Source: Motacilla alba alba
Lineage: Eukaryota; Chordata; Aves; Passeriformes; Motacillidae
Direction: 5' to 3'
DNA length: 64,000 nucleotides
Assembly (NCBI RefSeq): GCF_015832195.1
Contig: NC_052017.1
Location: 82,399,801 to 82,463,800 of the forward strand
The translations under genes were made by a program, and so were the position numbers. Below the pieces are notes generated by a model. The model had not been told where the DNA came from, made no database searches, and saw only the letters and a list, made by a program, of their open reading frames with translations. Positions within the stretch are counted from its first letter, which is position 1. Each line of letters begins with the position of its first letter. Positions 13,741 to 22,614 of the stretch are shown here, one piece after another.

Positions 13741-15132
13741 GCAACTGCAAAAGTTATTATTTCTATGTTAAGAACATACTGCTTCTCTCTTCTCAGAGCT
13801 ACTGGTAGTGATAAACAATTCCATAATGTTTACCTAACAACTCTTCTCTTTCTTTTCAGGTTCAGACAGCACTTTTAGATGTGCTTTCCATTCCATTGAA
13901 CCCTGCCAAGCATGATTTTGTCCACAGAAGAGCAACATTAGCCAGAACCCAACTTAACCTGGTCTAGTGGTAAGATCTGGTCCCATCGTGAAGCACCAGG
14001 ACAAAAGACAGGTAAATGCAGACCCTATTTCCATGTCACTAATGTTTGATTCATATTCTTGCACAGTTGCACAAGTATTTTGCTGAGGGGATGTTGGAGG
14101 GGATTCATTTTGTTTCACCCTCACAGTGAATTCCAGCATTGTGGAATACCATAATTTCTGAAAGTATGTTTCAATTCTCGTCTAAATCCTTCTAAAAGTA
14201 AAAATTATGAAACTGCAACTTGGGACCATTATGGCAGACACTTTAAATTAATGTAACTGGCCATTCTTAGCTCTTTCATATGAGCAGAATACAAAAATTG
14301 TCTTAAAAGGAGCATAAGTGCTTGTTGAGGGCACCCTGTGCTTGAAAAGTGTTTCCTTTGTCAGTGTGAACAAAGCTGATGGCATGAAGGATTGAAAACA
14401 CACAGGTCACAACAAACCCTTAGCTAGGGGCTCAACTATTACCCTGAGAGGCATAGTGTGAAGCTGCAGGTGCAATAAAATGCTGATACAAAGCTCCCAT
14501 TTAGGGCACGTGGCATTTGGTCACTAGGGAAGTAGTTGTCCCTGCAGTGCATTTATTTTTCTGAAGTGATCAAATTTTTATCACTTTCTGTTTCATCTTG
14601 GAAAAGGGGGATAATGTTTCATGAAGGAGATAATGAAAACCATCTAGGGAGCCATAAGACAAACAAACTTCTAGAAGCTGCATTAAAAGAAAGTTCCATC
14701 TCTGCTTGCCTCTTATATGTGTGAATCACAGTTTTACCACCTCCTTTGAGAAATGACAGATTAAATATATGCCCCATCTAAGCAGCAGATGTGTGTGTAA
14801 CACAAAAAGGTGTGGAGGGAGATTTCTTAGAAATAAAACTGCTCAGTGGAAGAGAAAATATTTGAACATAAATTTCAAAGGCTTGTTTCAGCAGATAATT
14901 TCAGGCTTTCCAGGCAAAGCCTAATAGTAATCACTACTGTTAAGAGAATAAATATGATGTAGGTGTATGGAACACGAAATAGGTACAGTTACAGTTCAGA
15001 TGCATCTTTACCTAATGCATTCTAATCTTTTCCTGTATATAGTATTTGTTTTCAAAGTTGCATAATTATACAAGACAACTAAATTCACTCCTAGAGAGTA
15101 TCACGAAATCTGGAAAAATTTAAAATTCTCTA
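13741..15132. other. Unique sequence, no gene seen
   Basis: Short frames only (up to 62 codons). No recognisable element before the satellite block. Confidence 0.5.
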
Positions 15133-15547
15133 GCTCTTGAATTGAAGAATTACATTCCATAAAAGCAAAAAAATCTTGAAACCAGAGAAGTGTAACAAAC
15201 ACTCTAAGAAGAAGATATGATCACATAAAATTAGAAAAAAGAAAAATAAAATTTGGGAAAGAAGTGAATACAATGAAATGGATAGGAATGACATAAAGTG
15301 CAGTGAAAAACACTGAAACTTGCGAAAACTATACATACAGAAATCTCAAAATCAAGGAATAAAATGAAGAGACAGAAAAAAAAAAAAAGCAAACTGATGA
15401 AATAAAAGGCCAAACAAAAAAATTCTGAAGCCAAGTGAAAAAAATAAAATGGAATGAGATAAAATGAAGCGCATGGAAATGGACCAAACCCTGCTAAATT
15501 GATCCTCACAGAAATGGTAAGATTCATTTCCCCTCATGAAATGAAGA

Positions 15548-15569
15548 ATTTCCTTTCATGAAAGGAAAT
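15548..15569. repeat. Perfect 22-bp palindrome at satellite A junction
   Basis: A self-complementary sequence centred on CATG (15,557-15,560) with arms ATTTCCTTT/AAAGGAAAT. The identical palindrome recurs at 21,157-21,178, where the block ends. Confidence 0.95.
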
Positions 15570-16217
15570 AAAGTCTTGAAATAAGAGAAAAAAGTGTAAC
15601 AAGCACACTGGAAAAGAGATATTATAAAATCAAATTCACACAGAAAAACTCTGAAAATTGAGAAATGGAGTGACTATAACCTACCAGATTTGGATGAAAT
15701 GAGGTGCAGTGAAAAGGACTGAATCTTGCCAAAATAATATTTGTGGAAATTCCCCAATAAGAGAACAAAGTCAAACAAAGACACAGTAGAAGTAATTGAT
15801 GAAATGAAGAACTTAAAAAAATAAAGACAAAATTCTTCTTTGAAGTGAAAACAATAAAATGGCATGGGATAGCATGAAGTCCAGGAAAATGGAGAAAAAC
15901 CTCACCAAGTTGATCCTCTTTGAAATTGCAAGACTTCATTTCCTCTTATGAAATAAAGAATTTGCTTTCATGAAAGGAAATGAAATTTTGAAATCAGAGA
16001 AGAAAGTGTAACAAACACACTGGAAAGGAGATATGATAAAATCAAATGCTAGTGGAAAAAACTGAAAATTGGGAAATGTAGTGACTATGACCGGAAGGAT
16101 TGAGGCAAAATAAGGAGCAGTGAAATGGACCAAATCTTGCTAAAATTATACAAATTGAACTCTGGAAACATGCAAACAAAGCAAAACAAAGAGGCAAGCA
16201 AAAAAATGGAAAAGTGC

Positions 16218-16260
16218 AAAAAAAAAAAAAAAGACAAAAAAAGAAAAAAAAAAAAAAAAG
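16218..16260. repeat. A-rich simple repeat inside satellite A
   Basis: A-runs separated by single G or GAC. It occupies the same position in the satellite unit as the simple repeats at 15,376-15,388, 20,029-20,053, 20,446-20,520 and 20,886-20,915. Confidence 0.9.
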
Positions 16261-16355
16261 GTCCCATTCTGAAGTGAAAACAGGAAAAGGGCATGGGATG
16301 CTATGAAGTGCAGGGAAATGGACCGAACCTTGCTGAATTGATCCTCATTGAAATC

Positions 16356-16418
16356 GCAAGATTTCATTTCCTTTCATGAGATAAATTCTTCATCTCATGA
16401 AAAGAAGTGAAATCTTGC
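16356..16418. repeat. 63-bp foldback within satellite A
   Basis: The left arm starting GCAAGATTTCATTTCC pairs imperfectly with the right arm ending GAAATCTTGC, around a short AAATTCTT loop. The same arrangement appears at other A junctions (around 15,517-15,577, 20,272-20,338 and 20,753-20,796). Confidence 0.8.
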
Positions 16419-16546
16419 TATCAGAGAACAAAGTGCAACAAACTATAAGAGTTCACTTCCAGTTAAATTGAATTCCATGGAAAGAAATAAAAGAAAATTC
16501 AGAAATTAAGTGATTGTAATCACATGTAATTAGATGACATGAAGTG

Positions 16547-17433
16547 TTCCTCTTCTGCACAGTTTTTGTAGTTTCCGTGTCCCTGGAGGTCTAAGGTTTG
16601 TGGTTTTCCAATTCCTGACCCTAAGCAGAACAGTAAAAGCTGCAATTTGCTGAAGTGCCAAGCACACGGGTGGTGAGGAGCAGAAAAGTGTGGAGGAAAC
16701 CGTGCTGGGACAGTGCCGTTCTCTCCTTGGCATGCATTCTGTAGTGCCACAGTGCCTTGAGCTCTGGACTTTGTGCTTTTCTTAACCCAAGCCCTAAGAG
16801 GAACCTTAATGCTAAGCAGAGCGCTAAAAGCTGCCTTTTGCTGAAGCAGGTGCTGAGCACAAAAAAGTTGAGGTAGGGCAATGCTCCCCTTGGCATGCCT
16901 TTTGGACCTGTAGCATCCCTGGAGCTCTCAGCTTTTTGGTTTTCTCAACCTTAACCCTAAGCATAACTGTAACTCTAAAGGGAGCAGTGAAATCAGCCTT
17001 TTGCTGAGGCTGGTGCCAGGGAGAAAAATATGGAGGGAGCAATGCTGGGGGAGTGCCATGCTCCCCTTGGCAGGTCTTTTTTAGTGTCAGGGTGCCTGGA
17101 GCTGGGCTTTGTGGTTTTCTCAACCCGAAGCTTAAGCAAAACCCTTACCCGAGCAGTAAAAGCAGCCTTTTGCTGCAGCTGAGATGCCCTGCGCATGGGT
17201 GGTTCCAAAGGAGCAAGGTGTGGAAGGAGTAATGATGGGACAGTGCTGTCCTCCCCTTGGCATGCCTTTTGCAGTTGCAGTGTCCTTGGAGCTTTGGGCT
17301 TTGTGTTTTTTTCAAGCTTAAACCTAAGCGGAGCAGTAAAAGCAGCCTTTTGCTGAGGTGTCCAGCACATGGGTTGTGCCAAAAAGAAAGGTTTAGAAGG
17401 AGCAATCTTTGGGCAGTGGGGTGTCCTTTCTTA
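16547..17433 (+). repeat. Satellite B (about 4-5 units of 163-190 bp)
   Basis: The anchor TTGGCATGC (one copy TTGGCAGG) occurs near 16,727, 16,890, 17,067 and 17,257, so spacing is about 163, 177 and 190 bp. Other conserved words are CAGTAAAAGC, CCTTTTGCTG, GGGCTTTGTG and GGAGCAA. It is GC-richer than satellite A and shares no obvious words with it. It starts right after GATGACATGAAGTG of A and is followed by GAGAAATGGACC, so A resumes in register. Minus-strand frames up to 129 codons here are repeat translations, not genes. Confidence 0.85.
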
Positions 17434-17655
17434 GAGAGAAATGGACCAAACCTTGTTGAAACGATTCTATTGAAATCCCCAAATCAGGGAACAAAGTGAA
17501 ATGAGGAGGCAAAAGAAGACATTGATGTAATTAAATGCCATTTAAAAACAAAATTTGATATTCAATGCTATTATTTTTTTTAAAAAGAAAAATAAGTATA
17601 AAGTGAGGAGTATGAAGTGGAATGGGATGACATGAAGTGGAATGAAGTGCCTTGA
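17434..17655 (+). repeat. Satellite A, partial unit resuming after satellite B
   Basis: Carries AAATGGACCAAACCTTG, CAAATCAGGGAACAAAGTG, the A/T-rich variable site and GGGATGACATGAAGTGGAA in the order expected for A. It ends shortly before the solo LTR. Confidence 0.8.
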
Positions 17656-18137
17656 TAAATATTAGTGTTCCTACTTGTAATATATGACTTGGGATAATTC
17701 GTGCTTATGTGAAATATATGAGAAATATACAAGAAACAAGTTATGCTTGTAAGATGGTTGTAAGAAGTATTCTTAAAGGTTTTAAACTCACATGCTGAAG
17801 CTAGAGAGATTGCCTCACAAAATTGTGAAACCACAGGTGGCAGCAGAGAGGAATGCCGAGGTAGCAAGCCAAAAGATGTGGCTCCTACAAAAATGGTCTC
17901 GTCCTTGAGAGCAGTTCAGGAAACACCCAAGCAATGAATATTTGATAACTATCTATGATCGAGATAGCCAGAGTCATCAGGAACATGCATCCCAATGCCA
18001 GGTTCCTGTAACTCAACATCAGCATTCATTGCTTCCCAGAAACAGCTTTGTCCAGCATAGGACGGAGAAAAAGACTGTATGAATATGCAAAGCAAAGAAA
18101 AGAAGAGGAGGAACTCTGCCTCGGGCAAGAAAAACTG

Positions 18138-18145
18138 TATATAAG
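18138..18145 (+). promoter_or_regulatory. TATA box of the solo LTR
   Basis: TATATAAG lies 147 bp upstream of the AATAAA signal, a normal U3/R spacing. Transcription would run rightwards towards the satellite inversion. Confidence 0.75.
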
Positions 18146-18284
18146 CTAACCTGACCAGATGGCATTCGTGAACAGAGGGGGATCCAATGTGATAGAGGTT
18201 GGATCAGAGTTCACCCCGTGCCGAACCCAGGCTCGACGCTGTCCCTTTTGATTGTGGCTATTGGAGACCATATCTTGGTCGCGA

Positions 18285-18290
18285 AATAAA
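18285..18290 (+). terminator. LTR polyadenylation signal AATAAA
   Basis: Lies in GCGAAATAAAATC, 51 bp before the LTR 3' end and downstream of the TATA box. Confidence 0.7.
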
Positions 18291-18346
18291 ATCTACTTTT
18301 ATTAATTATTAATTTGGCTTCATCATTTATTATCTATAACACTACT

Positions 18347-18936
18347 GAAGGGACATAGAACAGTGCACAGAGAAGAAAAACGAGAGACGGGGAAAGAACT
18401 AGAAGACAAGGACAGCATTTCCACCTCACCTCAGGGTGGCCCGTGCTTTTCGGTCCTGCAGACGGAGTGTGCATACTGCCAGCAGCCATCAGCCGGCACT
18501 GTGGCTGCTGTGACCCACGGGGTACGTTTTCCCAGCGGTGGTGAGCAGCCTGTCTCTGGCACTCGCCAACACACAGTGGCTGCTGCTGGCAGTGCCAGAA
18601 TCACAGTGGCATCCGTCCCATCGGGGAAACAGCGCAGAGCCTTCAGTTTTTGCGGTGTCCAGCTGCCTCAGGGAAGCAGCAAAGCAGGGCAGATGTGGAC
18701 AGGACAGACAGCCAGGGAAGAAGCAGCACCACAGAGAGAAAAAGAGGAGGGGGTGTGCCGGAACTCAGCACATCCCTCTGGCTGCCCTGGATGGCTCTAG
18801 ACCCTGGCAGGGGGCTCAGAGACCTTGGCACAGAGCTCAAGACACCTGTGCCTTTGATTTTAAACCATGGAGAAAATTACCAACTTTATGTGAAGATTTA
18901 CAAGCCAGAAAAGTTTAAGCAGAATGATAGTTAGTT
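18347..18936. other. GC-rich segment of unknown origin between two LTRs
   Basis: Clearly richer in G, C and CpG than its surroundings, with many CAG/CTG/GGC words such as CAGTGGCTGCTGCTGGCAG. Three overlapping + frames of 94-145 codons are open, but none gives a recognisable protein and their composition follows the base bias. It abuts the target duplication of the left LTR and the start of the right LTR. It could be a remnant of a further retroviral element or an untranscribed GC-rich insert. Confidence 0.5.
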
Positions 18937-19735
18937 TGTCACAGGGTGGAGAAATAGAATTTTGGGGTTTTTAGAATGGGAGTTCGGGAGCCAAGATGGA
19001 GGGATTTGGGCGTGCCTTGTCCTTCCTTCTTCTTCTTCTTCTTAGCCTCCATCTTCTGGGTGATGGTGGCACTTTTAGATTGGTTTAGAGTAGAGACAGA
19101 CTGTCTAACATAGGTGATAGATATTGAGAAATTATTGTAAATAAAGTACACATAGTTTTTAGTATAAAAAGGTAGCACTGCCTCAGGGCAGTACAGTGTG
19201 CCACGGACTGATCTGCCAGACAGACCTCAACATGTCAGAAAAGGAATGTACTAGATAAGATAAAACAAACAACCTTGAAAACCAGAGCCAAAGAATCCTG
19301 ACTCCTCCTTCGACTGCCAGGCTGGGAAAAACAGACTCTCTAACACAGTCTCGGGGTCATCTCGACCACAGAGACTCCGAGAGGGGTGGGCAGACCTGAT
19401 CCTCCTGGCGAGCCTTTGCTCCATGCAAGAAAACCAGAAAATAGCGTTCCCGGAGGCGTGCCGCAGGTAACTCTGCTTTGGTGTGCTAAGGCTCCTCCCA
19501 CGGCCCAATTTGCAGGACATTTTTTCCTGAGCAACCAGTGATGTACCCCACCTGCGAGGGGAAATCTCTTGCAACCCAATCGTGGGAGCTGTCTCTGCCC
19601 TGATGGGCTGTCAGACAAAGTCTCCCCAGGGACTGGGATCCCCTCCATCATCAAGCTCCTAGAGAAAGTTTCCACCTCATGCATTCCTCCTTATGTATAT
19701 TAATAAAGGCATAAATAAAAATTGAATTACTCAAT
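18937..19735 (+). mobile_element. Second avian ERV LTR, 3' border uncertain
   Basis: Starts TGTCACAGGGTGGAG at 18,937 after TAGTT, with a (CTT)n stretch at about 19,025-19,042 and a TATAAAAAGG box at 19,163-19,172. It resembles a common songbird ERVL-type LTR. The U5 could end near 19,343 (CTCTAACA). Alternatively the whole segment to about 19,735 is one LTR, since AATAAA occurs at 19,702 and 19,714. No matching TAGTT was found at either end, so a target duplication is not shown. Minus-strand frames of 107-114 codons are artefacts. Confidence 0.7.
19163..19172 (+). promoter_or_regulatory. TATA box of the second LTR
   Basis: TATAAAAAGG in the + orientation, about 230 bp into the LTR. It also points towards the inverted satellite arm. 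Confidence 0.65.
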
Positions 19736-19739
19736 TACT

Positions 19740-19890
19740 CCCTCCACACATGGGTGGTTCCAAGGAGCAAGGTGTGGAGGGAGCAATATTGGGACTGTGC
19801 CATGCTCCACTTGGCATGCCTTCTGTAGTTGCCGTGTCCTTGGAACACCGGGCTTTGTGGTTTCTGAGATGAAGGTTTATTGTGGTTTTC
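19740..19890 (+). repeat. Satellite B, partial unit
   Basis: Contains CATGGGTGGTTCCAAGGAGC, GGAGGGAGCAATATTGGGAC, CTTGGCATGCCTT and GGGCTTTGTGGTTT. These are the B words, in the same order and orientation as at 17,190-17,320. Confidence 0.85.
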
Positions 19891-20020
19891 TGAAATGATG
19901 TGGAAACAAAATAATAGAATGGGATGCATGAAAGGCAGGGAAATGGACCAAACCTTGCCAAGTTGATCCTCATTGAAATCACAAGATTTCATTTCCTTCC
20001 ATGGAATGAAGAAACTTTTT
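19891..20020 (+). repeat. Satellite A, last + oriented piece
   Basis: Holds ATGGACCAAACCTTGCCAAG, TTGATCCTCATTGAAATCAC and the start of the junction foldback, ending near CCATGGAATGAAG. Confidence 0.85.
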
Positions 20021-20028
20021 TGTATTTA

Positions 20029-20053
20029 ATTTCATTTCATTTCATTTCATTTC
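20029..20053. repeat. (ATTTC)5
   Basis: Five perfect copies right at the orientation switch, at the unit position that is A-rich in other copies. Confidence 0.97.
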
Positions 20054-20445
20054 ATCAGTTTCACCTCCTGTCTCTTTTTTGACTTCATTTCCTGATTTCA
20101 AGATTTCAGTGCATATATTTTTTGCAAGCTTCAGAGTTTTTCACTGCACCTCATGTCATCCCAACCAATTTTGTAGAATTCACTCCATTCATTCCATATT
20201 CTCTTCTTTTTTTCCACTTGCATTTATCATATGTCCTTTCCAGCATGTTTGTTACACTTTCTTCTCTGATTTCAAGATTTCATTCCCTTTCACAAAATGA
20301 AATTATTCCTTTCATGGAAGGAAATTAAGTCTTGTGATTTCAATGAGGATCAATTTGACAAGGTTTTCTCCATTGTCCTGCACTTCATGTCATCCCATGA
20401 TTTTACTGTTTTCATTTTGGAGCAGAAATTTTCTTTCTTTTCTCA

Positions 20446-20520
20446 TTTTCTTTTCTTTTCTTTTCTTTTCTTTTCTTTTCTTTTCTTTTCTTTTCTTTTC
20501 TTTTCTTTTCTTTTCTTTTC
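20446..20520. repeat. (TTTTC)15 microsatellite
   Basis: Fifteen uninterrupted TTTTC units inside an inverted satellite A unit, at the variable A-rich site. Confidence 0.98.
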
Positions 20521-20885
20521 TTATTAGCATTTCATCAATTTTTTCTCCTTTCTCTTCATATGACTTCATTCCCTGATTTCAAGATTTCCATGAGTATCAC
20601 TTTGGCAAGTTTCAGTGTCTTTCTCTGCACCTCATTTCATCTCAATCCATTTTGTTGGATGCACTTTCATTCCAAATTTTCTTCTTTTTTTAAATGGAAT
20701 TTATTTTATCCTGTCTTCTTTCCACTGTGTTTATTGCACTTTTTTCCTCTGATTTCAAGATTTCATGTCCCTTTATGAAAGGACATGAAATCTTGCTATT
20801 TCAATGGGGATCAATTTGGTCCATTTCCCTGCACTTCATGGCATCCTATGACATTTTATTGTTTTCACTTTGGTACAGAATTGGG

Positions 20886-20915
20886 ATTTTTTAGTATTTT
20901 TTAGTATTTTTTAGT
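20886..20915. repeat. (ATTTTTTAGT)3
   Basis: Three perfect 10-bp copies at the variable site of the next inverted unit. Confidence 0.97.
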
Positions 20916-21156
20916 ATTCCATTTCTTCAATTTCTTCTCCTATCTCTTTGTTTGACTTTGTTCCCTGATAGGAGGATTTTAGTAATATAATATGGGCAAA
21001 TTTCTGTCCCTTTCACTGCACTTCATTTCATCTTAATCCATTTCATTGCATTAATTTCAATTCCAAATTTTCTTTTTTTTTTTCAGTTGCATTTGATTTT
21101 TTCATCTCTCCTTTCCAGAGTGCTTTTTACACTTTCTTCTCTGATTTCAAGATTTC

Positions 21157-21178
21157 ATTTCCTTTCATGAAAGGAAAT
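21157..21178. repeat. Perfect 22-bp palindrome at the block's right end
   Basis: Same sequence as 15,548-15,569. Sequence to the right (TCTGTAAATTCTAATG) is not satellite. Confidence 0.95.
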
Positions 21179-21479
21179 TCTGTAAATTCTAATGTCTCTA
21201 AAAGTAACAGACTTGGAATTTAAACTCTATTTTTGAGACTAATAAACCATATTATTTCAAACTTCATCTGTAGTTCCCAAGTTAAATGCCTGCCTTGATT
21301 TATTAAGAAAGAAGTTTACATTCCTGATACTTTGACTCCTAAAGCAAGTATTTGGATTTAGATGCATGATAGAAACGTTATTTGAAAAGCTGTGAAACTG
21401 AACAGAGATGTTCAGTGTTCCATGTCTCTGTAAGGATGTACTGGGATTTCTAAGGTCAATCTGACTATGGAGAGCAATG

Positions 21480-22614
21480 GAAATTGTCAACCTTGACTCC
21501 AGTAAGGCTTTCAACACTGTCTCTCAAGAAATCCTCCTGGGCAACCTGCAGAAGTGTGGGTTGGATGAATGGACAATGGAAGGAATAGGAAACTGGCTGA
21601 GTGACAGATCCCAGGGGGTCATGATCAGTGACTGCTGGCTTGTCTCTAGATGGGCCACCTAAGGGTCAGTACTGGGCCCAGTACTGTTTAACTTTTCATC
21701 AGTGACTTGCCTGAAGGGGCAGATGTCTCCTCAGCAATTTCTCTGACAACACAAAGCTGGAGGAGTGGCCGATACTCTGGAAGTCTGTGCAGCCCTTCAG
21801 AGGGACCTTGACAGGCTTTAGAGATGGGTGGAGAGGAGCCTTCTGAAATTCAACAAAGGCAAGTGCAGGTCCTGCACCTGGGGAGGAATAATCCCAGGCA
21901 CCAGCACAGGCTGGGTCTGAGTGCTGTAAGCAGCACTACAGCAAAGGGCCTTGGGGCCCCAGTGGACAACAAGCTGTCCATGAGCCAGCAGTGTCCTTGT
22001 GGCCAAGAAGGCCGGTTGTGTCCTGAGGTGCATTAGGAAGAGCATTGCCACCAGGTCAAGGGAGATGATCCTGCCCCTCTGCTCAGCCCTAGTGAGGAGC
22101 ACCTGGAGTGCTGTGTCAGGTTCTGGGCTCCTCCATACAAGGGAGACATGGACCTCCTGAAGAAATTCCACTGGACAACAAAGGTGATTAAGGGACTGAA
22201 GCATCTGTCTTTTGAGGAAAGGCTGAGGGAGCCAGGTCTATTCAGCCTCAAGAATAGGCATCCAAGAGGGTATCTCATCAATGTCTGTAACTCTGAAGGA
22301 AGTGCGTCAAGAGGATAGATCCAAGCTCTTCTTGGCAGTGCCAAGCAACAGGGCAAGAGGCAACGGGCAGCAACTGAAGCACTGGAATTTTCCCCTAAAC
22401 ATAAGGAAGAACTTCTTTACTGTGCAGGTAACCAAGCACTGGAACAGATTGTCCAGAAAAGTTCTGGAGTCTCCCTTACTGGAGATATTAAAGAACCATC
22501 TGGACACAATCCTGTGTCATGTGCTCTAGGATAACTACTTGAACAGGGAGAATGGACCAGATGACCCGCTGTGGTCCTTTCCAATCTGACTCATTCTGTG
22601 ATTCTGTAATTCTG
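21480..22614 (+). mobile_element. CR1 LINE, 5'-truncated, sense
   Basis: Contains the C-terminal part of the CR1 reverse transcriptase and the 3' UTR. The first frame gives LDSSKAFNTVSQEILLGNL and CGLDEWTMEGIGNWLSDRSQ, a well-known CR1 RT block, followed by a stop and then SVLGPVLFN in another register. The FADD-type catalytic motif reads FSDN (21,739-21,750), so one catalytic Asp is lost. It ends with ATTCTGTGATTCTGTAATTC-type tail repeats. Frameshifts and stops make it dead. The minus-strand frames of 107-128 codons are shadows. Confidence 0.95.

Larger units (their letters stand above)
15133..16546 (+). repeat. Satellite A, left arm (about 3.4 units)
   Basis: The landmark GTGTAACAA (or GTGCAACAA) occurs near 15,190, 15,594, 16,006 and 16,433, giving periods of about 404, 412 and 427 bp. 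Each unit holds two diverged half-units carrying GTGCAGKGAAA...GGACC...CTTGC. These are spaced alternately about 170-195 bp and 235-243 bp apart, so the unit is a dimer. A foldback centred on TTTCATGAAA marks each junction. No coding potential; minus-strand frames of 60-105 codons here are Phe/Ser/Leu low complexity. Confidence 0.85.
17671..18346 (+). mobile_element. Solo LTR (17,676-18,341) with 5-bp target duplication CTACT
   Basis: The element begins TGTAATATATG at 17,676 and ends TCTATAACA at 18,341, so it has TGT...ACA termini. CTACT lies on both sides (17,671-17,675 and 18,342-18,346). A TATATAAG box lies at 18,138-18,145 and an AATAAA signal at 18,285-18,290, fixing sense as +. Length is 666 bp. 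No primer-binding site or gag/pol follows, so this is a solo LTR left by recombination between two LTRs. A 5-bp duplication fits ERVL-like or some class I avian ERVs better than the 6-bp alpha/betaretroviral type. No viral protein is present. Confidence 0.92.
15133..21178. repeat. Compound inverted satellite block (A and B families) with LTR insertions
   Basis: About 4 kb of degenerate tandem repeats plus about 2 kb of inserted retroviral LTR sequence. Satellite A is purine-rich on the + strand from 15,133 to about 20,010 and appears as its reverse complement from about 20,021 to 21,178. The same landmarks are present in both arms: GTGTAACAAACACACTGG on the left and its complement around 20,240 on the right. 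Satellite B lies within A at 16,547-17,433 and at 19,740-19,880. The block ends at 21,178 exactly on the palindrome shared by the units. I do not recognise the family. Confidence 0.85.
20021..21178 (-). repeat. Satellite A, inverted arm (about 3 units)
   Basis: The reverse complement of the left-arm unit. GTTACACTTTCTTCTCTGAT (about 20,251), its variants near 20,732 and 21,125, CTGTCTC...GACTT and TTCACTGCACCTCAT follow the complementary order. Periods are about 481 bp (including a long TTTTC tract) and 394 bp. The arm ends at 21,178 on the perfect palindrome. The + frames of 66-80 codons are Phe/Ser low complexity. Confidence 0.88.

Noticed and set aside
15133..16546. Regularly spaced repeats considered as a CRISPR-like array
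   Set aside because: Units are long, degenerate and contiguous, with no short identical repeats and unique spacers, and the context is vertebrate.
16993..17382. 129-codon minus-strand frame with repeated peptide words
   Set aside because: The peptide repeats are the translation of satellite B; frames shift between units.
18363..18800. 145-codon + strand frame in the GC-rich segment
   Set aside because: Three overlapping frames are open at once, as expected from high GC. No domain, and flanked by LTR insertions.
20297..20576. Frames rich in Phe-Ser-Leu repeats
   Set aside because: Translation of the (TTTTC)15 microsatellite.
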